This document shows positions 12,451-25,600 of a stretch of 64,000 nt of DNA, one piece after another. This DNA comes from Serilophus lunatus (lineage: Eukaryota; Chordata; Aves; Passeriformes; Eurylaimidae), in assembly GCA_013399895.1 (NCBI GenBank), contig VXBA01002873.1, positions 579,186 through 643,185 on the forward strand, given 5' to 3'. The notes beneath the pieces were generated by a model. It had not been told where the DNA came from. It made no database searches and worked only from the letters and a program-made list of their open reading frames with translations. The stretch's first letter is position 1; each line of letters begins with the position of its first letter. A program made the translations under genes and the position numbers.

Positions 12451-15400
12451 TGTTTATCAAAACTGCAGAACATGTGCTGTAATAATTTTATCACAGACCT
12501 ATAGTTGCCTTTTTCTTTTTTAATTTGGAAAAGCTGCTTTTAAATATGCTGATTATATATTCAACAGATTATAGTTTTATATCATCTGTCCTTATGTCAA
12601 AGTTATCCAATTTGTGGCCCCATGTGCCCTCCTCCTGTTCCAGCTCCAGATCTGTAATCCCAAAGACCACAAAAAGAACTCCTGAATTTAGCTAGGGGGA
12701 AAAAAACTGCTACATCTGTATAGTTTCATCTGAATTCATCAAAATCTGATTTTGCTGTTGCCTGTTTGTCACCTCTGAGTGATAGAAATAACCCACAGCT
12801 TTCTCAAGGAGGTGACAGAGGAAGGAAACCAGTTACCTTGCTACTTATTCTCACAGTGGTATACACCATTTTACATTTTTAGACCAACACTGGTGTAATT
12901 TAAAACAACATTGGTTCTGAAAAGTAGTAAACTAGTCAGATTCTTAGGATTAATCTATATCTTTTTACATGTTGCCTTAATGCTATAAAAATCATAATGT
13001 GACATACTTTTATGTAGTGTGTAATTTAATCAGCTACAAACACTCTTCCCAAGCTCTTCAATACACCTTTTCTGGTCAAGAAAGCCATTTACCTTCACTG
13101 TACTTTACACAGTAAGGTTCAAGTTCTTTTGGAAAACACCAAGTTCGTGTAGATTAGTAAAGTGATCTATCTAAAAGGAAAAGAAGAATCTTGCTATTTT
13201 CTGTTTGTTTTGTTGTGCTTATTAGGTATGTCCATCAACAAGAAAGCTTCTCAATAGAAAATAGTGCAGTACAGATTGCAGTAAATTTTTACTCAGTGAT
13301 GGGAACAATATAAAAGATCAGTAAAAACATGCATAAAGAGGGAAAACGGGCAATAATCTGTATGTATTTCTCATAAACTATGATGTTGATTCTTCACTTT
13401 AAGAAATACTTAATTTTATGTAATCAAATCCCTCCTTAAAAAGAATCTCTGTTATCATTCCACATGTAAAAGTGTAAAATCAGAAATTTCTTAAAACTGT
13501 TTTTGCTTTAATGCAAATTTTGCTCCCAAATGTGAACATTGGAAAGAATTTCTAGGTGAAGATGCTTTTAAATTCATTAAATATGACCTCACTTTCAGTC
13601 ATATGGAGTTGGATGAACTACATAGCAGATTTCCCAAATGATGAGCTACAGCATTTTTTAATATGTTGAAGTCTACTGCTCAGTCTTCTAAAACAGCCCT
13701 ACAAGTTCATCAGACAGTAAACATGGCAGGAAAAGTAAAAGTATTTCTAGAGTCTTATTAAAAATATGCATAAAATCTGAGGGAATTTAACTGCTTTTGT
13801 GGATGAACATGAATAAAAAGTATGCTTTAAAGTCTTTTGTACATTGCCACATGTCGAGGCAAAGCTTCTTTTTATATACAAAGGTAACAATATCAGCCTT
13901 ATCTTTATAAAATGTTCTTTCCTCAGAAACCTCTGTGATTTTTGATTGACAGAAAGATTACCTAATAAACCTTCACCACAAACTAATTAATCAGTGTTGA
14001 TACAACACTAAATTGGCAAGTGTAAAAAAGCAAATGAGATGGGTGTTGAAGACCGATTTCAAACAACCTTAGTTAAAAACCAAATACTGAGTGTTGGAAG
14101 CATCAGTAATCCTGCATTTTTGGTAAACTTCCTTCTTTACTAGAGCTGTCTGCTTACAGGATGCATGTCAGGGTGACATATTAAGTTGCACTATTCACGA
14201 CTGCATAAACCCAAACACATTTTGGTCATTGGGTCTGCAGTACGAGTGAGGCATCACTGCTGAAAGCACATGGGACATAGGATGAATGGAGATCTGCTTT
14301 CGAGTTCTTCTGCACTCCATTTGCAATAATATTTTTCCCAAAGAAAACATATTGTTGTAGTAGTTATGGTGATGTAGAAATTTCATTGCACCCTTGACCC
14401 AAGGTTTCATTTTCCTGCAAGAGGGTGTTGGAAATGCAGCAAATAGTTTTCCTCTGATCACAGCGGCCCCTGTGAGCTGCGAGAATGCCTCTTCCCCACG
14501 CACAAGTTTTACCAAGATAAAGTCACCACAAAGTGATACTGCTGACAAGTTTATCTAAGAGTGAGGCTTAGGTCAATATAAGATCTTAGTTCTCTGCTTT
14601 CTTTTTTCTTTTCTGATGATTGAATACCACCACAGTCTTATTTATGGCTCAGGTATAGGTTATACCAGCATCACCGCAGGAAATACACTTGTCAATTTTT
14701 TAAGCCTTGAAATTAAAGACAGGAGAGAGCTCTGATGGTTTTTATCCTACTCAGATTATTCCCTCCATTCAGGGAGGCTAATATCAGGGATTTTGTTCTG
14801 GCAGTCCCTGCCAAGGTTGAGATATACAACTCCCCCAGGAATACATCGCCTTTGACAGAACAGCTACCTCTGCTGCTAATTCACTTTCCTGTGCAGAACT
14901 GCAGAGAGGTGGTTTGGCTCACAGGGCAGAGGAGACCACAGTGCCAACGGTAGGGGTAGAAAGAAGATAGGCTGCAGGAAGGGATTGTGAAGTTCCTCTG
15001 CCACTTAGAAGTGTGGAAGAACAGACTGAAATTTAAAAAAAAAAAAAAAAGAAAAGTAAATTTAAAAAAATAAAAAGGCAGCAATGAACCAAAACAGTAG
15101 GAAGAGTGTTGTGAGTTTTTGGCAGATGAAGGAAGCAGGAGTCATGTTGCTGTCATGTTTTCATCTATAATTACAGCCTGTTAACGTCTGTTTCTATAGC
15201 CTTTCAGCTATGTTCTGCTGCATATCCCAGCTTAACATCAGTGTTGCACTGCATTAGTGTGTTGGTTTACCCATTCATCTTAAGAGAGGGTGAAATAGGC
15301 TTCCTTTCCTGTAGTTTTCAAAGTATCCAGTATCTGGATAGCATCTCAGTGGCTTACTAACTTCTGGTTTCTTAACTTTTTGTTCTTCAACAATTCTTAT

Positions 15401-15652
15401 ATACAACGATGGAGATTATTTCTATGTACCACCTATCTGAGCAGAGGGACTAACTTGAATCCAGATGATACCTCTGCATTTTCCACTCATCCATTAAAAT
15501 GGATTTCTACTTAATAACTTCACATTGGTGGACTTGTTTGGGAATATTTTTTTTTTCTTTCTAAGGCTTTGATTCATGATTTGACTGACTTGTAACATTT
15601 TTACTTTGTAAGTTAAGCTACAATCGTAGTAAGTTGTGGATAGGGGAATAGA
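12451..15652. other. Unique AT-rich non-coding DNA
   Basis: Nothing recognised apart from A-runs: a perfect A16 at 15035-15050 and a second A-rich run at about 15061-15077. The 117-codon minus-strand frame at 14195-14548 shows no known domain. Confidence 0.55.
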
Positions 15653-16130
15653 TAATCATAGAATCATAGTCATAGAATGAATTGCAGAGGACCTTAAAGA
15701 CCATCTAGCTTCAGCCTCTCCCTGCCATGAGCAGAGACACCTTTCACTAGACCAGGTTTCTCAGAGCCCCACCCAGCCTGCCCTTGAACACTTCCAGGGA
15801 TGGGGCATCCACAGCTTCCCCGGACAACCTGTTCCTGCGCCTTAGCGCCCTCAAAGTAAAGACTTTATTCTTCATATCTCATCTAGAGCTATTATCTTTC
15901 ACTTTGAAGCCATTCTCTATTATCTTAGCACTACATGCCATTGTAAAAAGTCTGTCTCCAGTTCTCCTGTAGTCCCTTTTAGGTACTGGAACGTGCTATA
16001 AAGTCTCATGGGCTCCTTCATCTCGTGGTACCTGAATGCACACAGACCCCTGCTAGTCTTCAGCCTCCCAGTACCTTGAGTGCTCAGCAAGGTGCAATTT
16101 GTGCAGTTGGCCTTGTACCTGCTCCATCTC
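15653..16130 (-). mobile_element. CR1 LINE, 5'-truncated copy
   Basis: This is the best-preserved transposon in the window. Read on the plus strand it opens with the tandem 3'-tail words of CR1 (aatcatagaatcatag). It continues through the standard avian CR1 landmarks: 'gaccttaaagaccatct', 'ccctgccatgagcagagaca', 'actagaccaggtttctca', 'cttgaacacttccaggga', 'tggggcatccacagcttc', 'ctacatgccattgtaaaaag' and 'cttttaggtactggaa'. The element therefore lies on the minus strand with its 3' end at about 15653. It keeps the 3' UTR and the end of the reverse-transcriptase ORF region, with several mismatches and no open frame. The inner end fades near 'ctgctccatctcag' at about 16130. CR1 copies are usually 5'-truncated and lack clear target duplications, as here. 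Confidence 0.93.
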
Positions 16131-16540
16131 AGTAGGTAAAGAATGAAGCCAACTTCTAACACTGCAAATACCCAGTTCAACTTTAGTAGGACTTAAAACG
16201 AGCACAAAAGGAATGGTGTGCAATAGGTTGTTGCAAGCTTGAAGTGAGGGAGAAACTTTAAACTGGGTCCAAACAAACAACAAACAGCCTGTGCTGGACT
16301 GTCAGTTTTTATCAGGACATTTGCATCTTTTGTCCTCTCCCAGTTATCCACGTTGGTTTTGCAGGAGCACAGGGGCAATTGGTGCCCCCACTTGCCCTGG
16401 GGGTGCAGACCTGCCTCCTGGGAGCAGGGTGCTGTGCTGCTCATTCGGGGTGAATGGGTGGGTGGGAGCTGTCTGCTTGGCTCCGAAACTCCCTGCCAAG
16501 CTCCAGACATAGATATCTCGTTTCCCAATGAGAAGCAGTT
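16131..16540. other. GC-richer unique sequence
   Basis: This stretch is richer in G and C than its surroundings and so keeps several overlapping open frames on both strands (up to 142 codons on the minus strand, 16193-16621). None carries a recognisable domain, and frames open on both strands at once argue for composition and not coding. It leads straight into the enhancer-like patch that follows. Confidence 0.5.
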
Positions 16541-16960
16541 GCCACTGTTTCCAGGGATTTTAATGAATTGGCCGTTTTTCTCCAATCCACTTCTTCGCCT
16601 CCTGCAGCCCCCCTGTGCCACCCTGCCGGTCTCCTCCTCTCCCTGCTCCCATCCTGGCTGCTCCCAGGCAGAGGCAGAGAGGAATTATTTATTGTGTGCC
16701 TGTTGAAAATGAAAGGCTTTTACATTTTAATGAGCACTAAATAGGAGCGAGGAAATATTGTTCATTAGCTGTAATCTGTGGAATTGCTTGAGTGAACTTC
16801 CTTTGGAGGCCGCTTTAAACGGTTCACTCAAGTAAAGCAGTTTGTATGGTAATTAAGGGAGCATTTTTCTGTCAACATCTGTGCTGCTATTTATAACGCT
16901 GAAGGTATCTTATTACTCCACCAGAGAAACATTAAAGGGGGTGAGCAGAGGGGAGGCTGT
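16541..16960. promoter_or_regulatory. Candidate conserved non-coding element
   Basis: The texture resembles developmental enhancers. Homeodomain-type cores recur (ATTTTAATGAG, TTCATTAGCTG, GGTAATTAAGG), with a CTATTTATA-type MEF2-like word near 16890, no repeats and moderate GC. It contains an exact 11-bp inverted repeat (16787-16797 and 16822-16832). The assignment is an inference from motif texture only; cross-species conservation was not tested. It could equally be ordinary intron sequence. Confidence 0.3.
16787..16832. repeat. 11-bp inverted repeat (stem-loop or paired site)
   Basis: CTTGAGTGAAC at 16787-16797 is matched exactly by its reverse complement GTTCACTCAAG at 16822-16832, with a 24-base spacer. 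The half-site CTTGAGTG resembles the NKX2-type binding site (CACTCAAG on the other strand). The pair could bind two factor molecules in opposite orientation, or fold as a hairpin if transcribed. Confidence 0.85.
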
Positions 16961-19900
16961 ATTTTATATATATGTAGAATTACTGTTTTCGCTCTTTAAA
17001 ACCCCTCCCTTCTCCTTATTTTGCTTTTTGCTTCCTTACTTTGTTTTCACTCTTCCCACCACCATCTAATTTGCCAAGGAAAAAAAAAATCCTGTCCACT
17101 CTTTTCTCATAGTAAGGATTATCATTCTGACATCTTTTCATTAATCATATCCTTTTCTCAGCAGCCAGGCAGGGAGACTCAAGCTGCTCAGCAAAAATGA
17201 GAGGCCTGTGTCTTTGGAAACCATTCCTTGTCCCATTTCCCTCCATGGTAAAATAGATGCCTTCTGGCTGGGGTGTCACAGTGTCCCCAGAGGGGTAACA
17301 CAGCATCCCCCCTGTCCTCCTCACATCCCAGGTAGCACTGCTGCACTAAAGGCACTCCAGGTTCCTGGTGCTCTTCAGTAAGGATTGTGAGAGGACATGG
17401 AAGGATGGGGAGAAATGACCTTTGGCACACTGGGTGTTGTTATATTATTTAAAATTTGAAGTTGGTATATTGACTTTCCTGCTCTAAGGAAAAGAATTTG
17501 GGTTTAATGAATGAACCTGGGGTTTATATACAAAAATAGAAGGATTTTTATTTGTTTGCTTTCATTCAGTAACACCCACAATTTTAAACTCAACCAGCTA
17601 CACTATGCTAGGGCAAAAAGAAGCCATCACCAAATACAGTTTTTACCCTTACTTTTTCCCTCTGTGATGTTTCCTGCACTCATAACGATGATGTTTACAT
17701 CCTGGATGCAGCTTAGTCACTTAGGGATATGGGAAATTTTGTCCTTTAAGAGGGCATAAGGAATTACTGGGGAAGAAAATTACATTACCCAACACTGCTC
17801 AGCAACCTCTACTGCCCTCACAGCTATAGGTGATTTCCAAAGACCTGTAAGCTATCTCCAGTCATGGAAGTGTGCAATTCCCACTTTTCGAAATCTTTCT
17901 CCTTCCATGTCTTCCTCCTTCCCTTTCTCATGTTCTGCATGTTTAATTTCTACTTCTTCCTTTAGATATCTGACATAATTTTCTCCCTCACCTGGACTAA
18001 ATCCAAGCCTGGGGTGCTTAGATAGGTTTTTCATTAGTGTTGGGAATATGCTGTAAAGATTTTACCTTTTTCTCTAAAAAGAACCTCACAGTGTATGTAG
18101 AAAAATACATGAGCAAAAACACAAAGTAGAATTAAGCTTGCTGGAGTGCACCAGATACATGGCCCTACAGAAATTAAGTATGCTGTGCCAGAGCCAATAA
18201 CTTGTATAGATTTTTCTCTACCTGTAATAAAGGAAAAACATAAATGACTATCATAAAAAGTAAACATTAGAGATAGAAAATCCCTTTTACAGCATTCAGT
18301 CCATCTTTCTGACAATAACAAGTTGTTCCCTGTAGTATATTCTTTGAGTGATTCCTACAGTCTAGTGTTAAACATTTCAAGTGATGGGTCTTTCTGCTCC
18401 CCTGAGAGATGAGCTGAAAGCTTAGTGCATTTCAATGTCAGGAAGTTTTTCCTGGCAACTTTAATTTTCTCTATCTGCATTTTTTCCTGTTGGTCTTGGG
18501 GTATCCCTATAATTACATATGTTCCTTTGAATTTTCTGGTTGGTGCTGTTTCAGTTTTCTGCATTGCCACTTCATAACCCTGCAACAAAAATTCCAACTA
18601 CACATTTCTTTTTCATACTTGGCTTACAGTTGAATGTATTGGTAAAATTTCCTTAATGTTTGCATCCCATTTGCAGCAAGAGAGCTTATAATATTGCTAG
18701 ACTCAATATCGCTGTTCTTTTATTTTAACAGGTAACCAAATCATGAGACTCTGACATCTGCTATTTTTGGTAAGGGGCCAGCACTAGTTTTAGAATCAGG
18801 AAAGGACTTCCAAAGAGAAAAATTAAAAGTAGGCAGAGAAAAAATAATGGAGAGCAAAACTGTTTAAAAAGTTGAAGATGTCAAAGACAAAAGGGAGAGG
18901 TTTTTTTCACAAGAAAGCAGAAAAGGTCTCTGATACAGAAAGGAGCAATTTACCTGAAGATTTTGAGGATTTTATAGTCAAGGAGAGATGGATATTCACC
19001 TGAATCATCACCACAAATACATGGAGCCATTTTGAAAGGGTTATATCACATCTAGAATATATTCACCCACTGAGGAGATCAGAAAGGCTACCAGCACCCC
19101 TGCTCTTCAGCTAGTAGATATTTGGGTGTACACTGTCTTACAAACTGGGATCACAACAAAGACCTGGGGACCATTTCGTGGGGCTGAGGAATATGCTCAA
19201 GAGTTGGAGCCTTTCCATTAAACCACTGGTAGGAAAGGTAGAGGCTTTCTGCCAGTGGAGTCCTTGTGAACATAGACCTGCATCTTCCAAATATGGCAAA
19301 AGGGAAAATGCAGTCCAGATTGTGACATATCAGATTGCTTGAAAAATTAAAACTCTGTCTGGATTTCTGTATATCTAATTAACTGTGTAATAAATGCCAG
19401 AACATGGATCCTGGAAATTTTGTCTATCCATTTTATGTTAACCTTTGGAGTTTGGATGAAATGCATATTTGCAAGCAATTGCGTTGTGAAAAAATCATCT
19501 CTCCCCAAGCATCCGAAACCCCAATGGACATAGTCATATTCCAGGTAGCACTGAGAAGAAACACATTTATTCCATAGGCTGGACACAAAATGTTTCAGGG
19601 CCCAGACAGCTTCAGATGAATATGGACAAACCAGGCTCTTTCTCATCTGTTGGGGGACTCAAATGCTGCAAAAGGTGGTGGCCAGACACCCATTAAATAG
19701 TATGTGCATGGTTAGTAGCAAAGCACCACAGCTTGTGCCTTTGCTGAATTGAAAGAAAAAATATTGTTACTGATCAGGGAGTGCACTTTTTTCCAGGAGG
19801 CTGCGTGAAACCTTCTGTGTCTTACCTTGCCCCTGCGTCTCTTGTGATGAGCTTCATTTGAGCAAAGCACAACTTCCCAAAGTTACCTAGCCTTGATTTG

Positions 19901-22219
19901 TCTCATTTACTTTAATATTTAATCAGCAAAACATGCAGAACTAGAGTACATCTCCAGAAGAAATGTAAACACCTCCATTCAATGACAATTCATTGTGATG
20001 CTGGAATTGTATGATCAGCCAGAAAAGGACTAAAAAAGAAATCTGCCCTAATGAGTGGTTACTCATATCTCTTACAAGATTAATTTTATTTATTTTTATT
20101 AAGACATTATTTTGATCTAGTTGTTTAACACATGTTATGTAAGAGGCCTCACAGTGAAATAAAATGCCATAATCACAAATGGTGGGAAAGGAGGAACATA
20201 AATCTGCGCAGTAATTCTTCATTTTCTGCTTGATTGTATTTTTAGTTCTCAAAAAAATGAGATGCCAAATGAAGAGACAACTTTTAAGCATATGAAGTAT
20301 TCCTATCTTTTGCTTCTATTAAGGTAAGTAAACTGTATTTTAAAAACTTCTTCCTTCCTTACTGTCACCAATCTCTTTTTCCAGCACCTTAACATGTGGC
20401 ACTATGTGGCACCATGTAAAAGGCAACCTTACAGACAATTCTGGCTTTGCAGTATCAGTGTATTTCCTTCCAGCAAGAAGCTCACACACATCCTTATCTT
20501 TAGGAATATGTAACTTCTACTAGAGCTCAATGGAAATTAAGCGCATGGAGAAACTGTAATGCTTTGCTGACTGGGAGTGCATTTTAGTATATGCTCAAGT
20601 ATTTTTCTCAAGAGGCTTATCTATGCATAAGACTTCTTGAAAGGCCCTTGTGAGTTAAAAATACCTGAAGTTCTTTCTAATGAGGATCTATAGCATTCTG
20701 TTCAAGGTAATCAAGGCTTACAATCTCTTGTATTTCAAAGTCTCTATTATGAAAGAATAAAGAAGAGTTACAGTAGATAAAATAAGCACAGGTTAGAGTG
20801 AAAGATAAAAGTGGAGGAGGAAAACAGAAGAGCAGAAATGCATATGTATGTCTCAGTGAACTTATTCCTTTGTAACCTTTTTTAAGCTATACTGTATTTA
20901 CCTGTAATCTCTTTAAGGTAAGGAGTCATCATTCTGCATGAATACAAGAGGCCTAATGTTGTTCAGGGTGCAATTTAATATATAAAACCAGATCTTTTTC
21001 AATGGTTTTTATAGAGTTTATTTGCTTGAATATAATTTTGTTACTGAATATCTGAACAGTACAATAGACACAATAGATAGGCAATGTATCATAATATTTT
21101 CCAAAGCTCAAAAACATTTTCCTGGGTTTTTGGAAGTTACTTCTGAGGCTTCCCAGGTACTGCACCATTGTAATAGTGTGTTAACAGGTGGCAGGACATG
21201 TTTCAGAGGCCCACTATTACACACTGTAGATGTGCAGCCTCATGCCTTCAGTCACCAGAAATGTGTATTAATGGACCATTAAAACATGCCCAGGAGTGTC
21301 TTAATACTATTACAATATGGCACTGCAAATTTTAATTCAGCTTTTGTATAAAACAATTCTTTTCAAAAATACAATTTTTACTGCACTATGAAAATCTTAA
21401 CTATTCAGAAAGAAAGGGCTTTTGTGATATAAGAATAAGAAGACAGCAGGACATGGATTTAAATATCATTTTTTTTCTGCCATTTTAGTCCATTCTCTTT
21501 TGATTTTATATTGTTTTATAAATAGCATAGTCTTAAGGCCTGATTCTCTTTTTTTTTCCTGACCTACCTTTCCACTGCTCAGGAAGGCTAAAGTAGTCTT
21601 AAAGTGCCATAAATGTAAATCACACCCCCAGACTACTTAACTTGGTTACTAATTTCAATAGACATTTCTAGGTTTCTAGGTAAGTAAAACTTTTAAGCAG
21701 GTTTGGACTTTTGTTGAGGAAGCAAAACTAGAAATATAAACAGTTTGCCAAGTAAGAAAGCTAAAACCAGGGAAGGAAATATTTGTTTTGTCACAGGTGG
21801 TCATGCTGTGTATATCCTGAGTAAAATGTTGTGATTGACCACATCAGTTTCACAGATAAAACTCAATTTAATTAATGCCATAAAATAATGTTATCATTCA
21901 GTACTGTAATTTTATTATTGTTGTATAACAATAAATACAGAAAATTTTATTTTTGTTATGCTAGTGCAGCAAACAATCATCCATGATTCCATACTAAACC
22001 CTGTGTAAGCACATACTGCAAGCTGGGGAAGAAAACTTATCTTTCTGTGTCACCCTGTTAAATAAAAATCAGAAGTAGCATAAAGAGCTTGGAGGTACTT
22101 GAGCCTGAAATGAGAAAATGTCTTTAATGCTTTAAAAGAAGGCCACAGACTATCCTTCAAAAAATTTATTCTGTGCCTCAAAATAAAATATTGTCTCAAG
22201 CTAACTAAAAAATTGCATT
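16961..22219. other. Unique non-coding DNA
   Basis: No gene or repeat could be supported. An A-run lies at about 17080-17088. Frames of up to 116 codons (19941-20291 minus) lack domains. The sequence is AT-rich throughout. Confidence 0.5.
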
Positions 22220-22680
22220 TTGCTTTTGCCTTTATTTATTTATCTATTGATTACACTGTGCCATTACATGTAGCTGAAGGCAGCAGTCATTTTGAAAAGG
22301 AACATTGTTCAAAAGAGATTGTAATTAGGTATCAAGGCATTATTTTTCTGTGTTTCTGTCTAAAAACTATTTAAGGAAATTCCTTGCCTCTTTCTGAATT
22401 GGTTTTCTGATAGAAAACATTGTGCTGGAGCTCAACATTTAGACTAGCATTGCTTAGGGCTGTGTATTAATCATCATTATCATAATAATAGCATTGCACT
22501 GTTATTACATATTACTCCTCCTCTGAAGTGTATGAGGAACAGTGAGCTGTAATTTGTAAATACCAGCACTGCCTAAGATGCCCTGCTCATTCAGAGTGCT
22601 GCAGGAGGAGCATCAGAATAATGCCAGGTTTAAATGCAGCATCACCACTTCAGAGCATCATGTCCTGAGCCATAAGTCCT
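22220..22680. promoter_or_regulatory. Candidate regulatory non-coding patch
   Basis: A repeat-free stretch with clustered AT-core words (GTATTAATCATCATTATCATAATAATAG split across 22467-22494, and CTGTAATTTGTAAATA) next to moderate-GC, E-box-like and TGCAG-rich sequence. This mix is common in vertebrate conserved non-coding elements. Only the texture supports the call. Confidence 0.2.
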
Positions 22681-25600
22681 TGTTGATGATCAATACATGG
22701 GCAGAAGGTACAGAATGACACATGGCTGAATTGCTGGTGGGGCATAGGGTGGATCTGGGACTCTTTTTTTTCTTGCTGTCTTCATATAAGAGCTGTGGTA
22801 CCTGTCAGTCTCGGAGTGGAAAGATCTGTCCAATGTCAATAATATGACAGTTTTGAGTATTATAACAATTGGTTGGACTTGAGAGCTTTTTCTCTGTTCT
22901 TCTTTCCCCATACTGATTTTAACTCCAGGGAAGAAAAATGGGGGTTTTTAAGAAGCTTTCCTGAAAGGAGGAAGAAAGGGATGGAGGGATACTTGGGTTT
23001 GGATTTTGAGGAGTTAGAGGGATTTGTCTGGATGCAGTGCTGAGTTCCTATGTCTGCAAATACAAAGAAAGGAAGTGATTACAGATATCCCCGCTTGTAA
23101 GCATAGCCTGTAAATTCATAACCCAGTGATTTAGATGATTTAGGTCTTATCAAGGGTGATAGTGTCAGTGCTGTCTTGTATTTGTGTTCAATAGCTATAG
23201 CACTGTTGTTGACTATTGCCTTTCAGGATGAGCTTGGAGCCTTCCTTGTAATTAGATTTTCCAGCTGTAAAGAGATCCCTCAAAATTACATGTGTGCTGA
23301 AATGAAACCTATCACATATTTTCTTTGAGGTTGAAATTCTATATACATATAATCTCCAAATGTCTTTAAATTATTTAATCCAATTAGAGGAAAATAGATG
23401 CTTTGGACAAAGAACTAGAGACAGTGCTAGTTAGGCACTGCAGTGTTTATCTTTGGAGTCTGTGACTCCCAGAATTTAATCTAATTCAGTAGTTAAACAC
23501 CTCATCTTCCTCAATATTTTAGGTCATATGCTCCCAAACCGTTATCCAAAAAATGAGAGCCTGGAGTGGGAAATCCAGTAGATCTAATCAGTAAGCAAAG
23601 AGCTGTGTCTGAATTTATGGCACGTTTGCTTCAGGGCTCTTCAGGGGTGTGAAGGAAACACTAGGATGTAATGCTGGACCTGATTATGTAGGCATAATGA
23701 GACTGAGAGAAGGAATATAAACACAGAAGAGCAGGATAGGGAAAAAGAGTTGTCTGTAGAGAAGAGGCTGAGGCTGTCAAACTTGGGGCAAACATGTAGA
23801 TGCATCATTCCATTACTGCCTGCTTTCCTCCTCTGCCCACAAGGGCCTGGATTTTTAACTTTCATTTTTTATTTTTATGTGTTTCATATCTTATATAGTT
23901 GTATATTAAATTGTATACTTATTGCATAATTTTACATTCAAGTATCATTTTAATCTCATGCATTACTTAAAAGAGGGTCATTACTATTTATAGTCAGGAC
24001 TCCAAGATCCATCTGTGATTTGTAGCTTATACAACCTTAATTTACTCCTTACAGCCTGAAAAGTAGATACAATACAGTTTCACCATAACTACCACTGTAA
24101 TGCTGCTTATATATATATCTGTCTGTCTGATGGGGAAGATGGACAAAGAATGAGTGACTTTAAGGAAGTTAAAGTTCTTCTCGTGAAAGGCAGCTTGTGT
24201 AAGTGTCAGATTTTAAGATCTTTGGAATTATACATAAAATAGATGAGGGGAATATTATGCATTTATTGATCATTAAAGTCAGGTCATAATTACTATAATC
24301 AGTAAGTAAAGGAATTAACAAATATTTGTACAGCAGTTAAAAAAACACCACACACACAAAACCTCCAAGAAGCATGATAGTGCTCTGTACAGCTAAGTAC
24401 CAGGTTTAGTATTATGAAAAATGATGCAAGTGCCAGTTATCTCTAGAGTTGTTTCAGAGTTGCTTTTATGGGGTTTTCTAGACAGAAGATAACACTGCCC
24501 TTATAGATACTGCGCTACCAGTTCAGCTGCTATGTGACCCACAAGCCACATGGCTTCTTCTGAAATGGTTCCAGATTAGTTGCAACTGTTTTGATACTGA
24601 GGCAGGTATTTAAATAATGTATTTTTTACACAAGTTGTAAGACCTAAAATGTGACACTGTTCAAAACAATGCTTTTTTATGTGAGGGCAGTTGTGAAATA
24701 GATTTCAGATTCCTACCCAGAGCTAGTATTGAGATTTCATTTTCCGGAAGCAACTTTCCAGCCAAAGTCCCAGCTCCTCTTTTAATTAAAACAAGAATGT
24801 TAGATGTTAATTAGCCAGCACAGTTACTTTTCAGAAATTCTGCAGCTTTTACAGATTTCCAGGTGAGGAGATAGAAATTTCCAAATGATTGCATTGAAAC
24901 GGTTTTTTCCACCCAGTTTTGTGTCAGTTTCTGTAATGATAGGGGAAGATTGGGTAAAAAGGGCATTCAAGTTCTGATTACAAAAATCCACATTAAAATT
25001 TTTCTAACATAAGGCCTAATGATGTGCTGTGAGATTGATGTATGATGACAATGATGCATAAAACAGCTTCTCATTTCTTCTTTCACAGCTTTGTGATTTC
25101 CTCTTACTGGGAAAACTATGTCATTGATACAGTTTGGAATCTCTTCTGCCAAGCAGTAGAAGCAGCTACTTCAGACATGGAAAGACAGCTTGAAAGGAAG
25201 AGATCCACACCTAAAATAAGATTGCCCTGAACATCAGTCTGATGCAGTTACAAAAGAAATCATCACACTGCTTAAAATAGTGTCATACTGTGATATACTT
25301 GCTTTCATAGTCATGAAGAAATTAGCTTACTTATTTGCTGAAAACTCATGCTATCATGTTTTAAACAGGAGGATGATAACAAAAATTACCTTTCTCAAAA
25401 AAATTACCCTTAGAAGAGAGATATGGGAGAGAAATATAAAACTGAACTGCAGCGTATTGAATAAATTTTCTTGAATGTGGCATTGCTGTTACTGGAATAA
25501 CACGACAAACCTTCAAGATGTTCCTGGGAAATTCCTTCACTGGCATGGCTTTAACCTACATTGAATAATCACACGATGGACACCACCACTTAAGCAGCAA

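Noticed and set aside
16193..16706. Overlapping frames on both strands
   Set aside because: GC-richer sequence has fewer stops. Open frames on both strands at once and no recognisable peptide argue against a gene.
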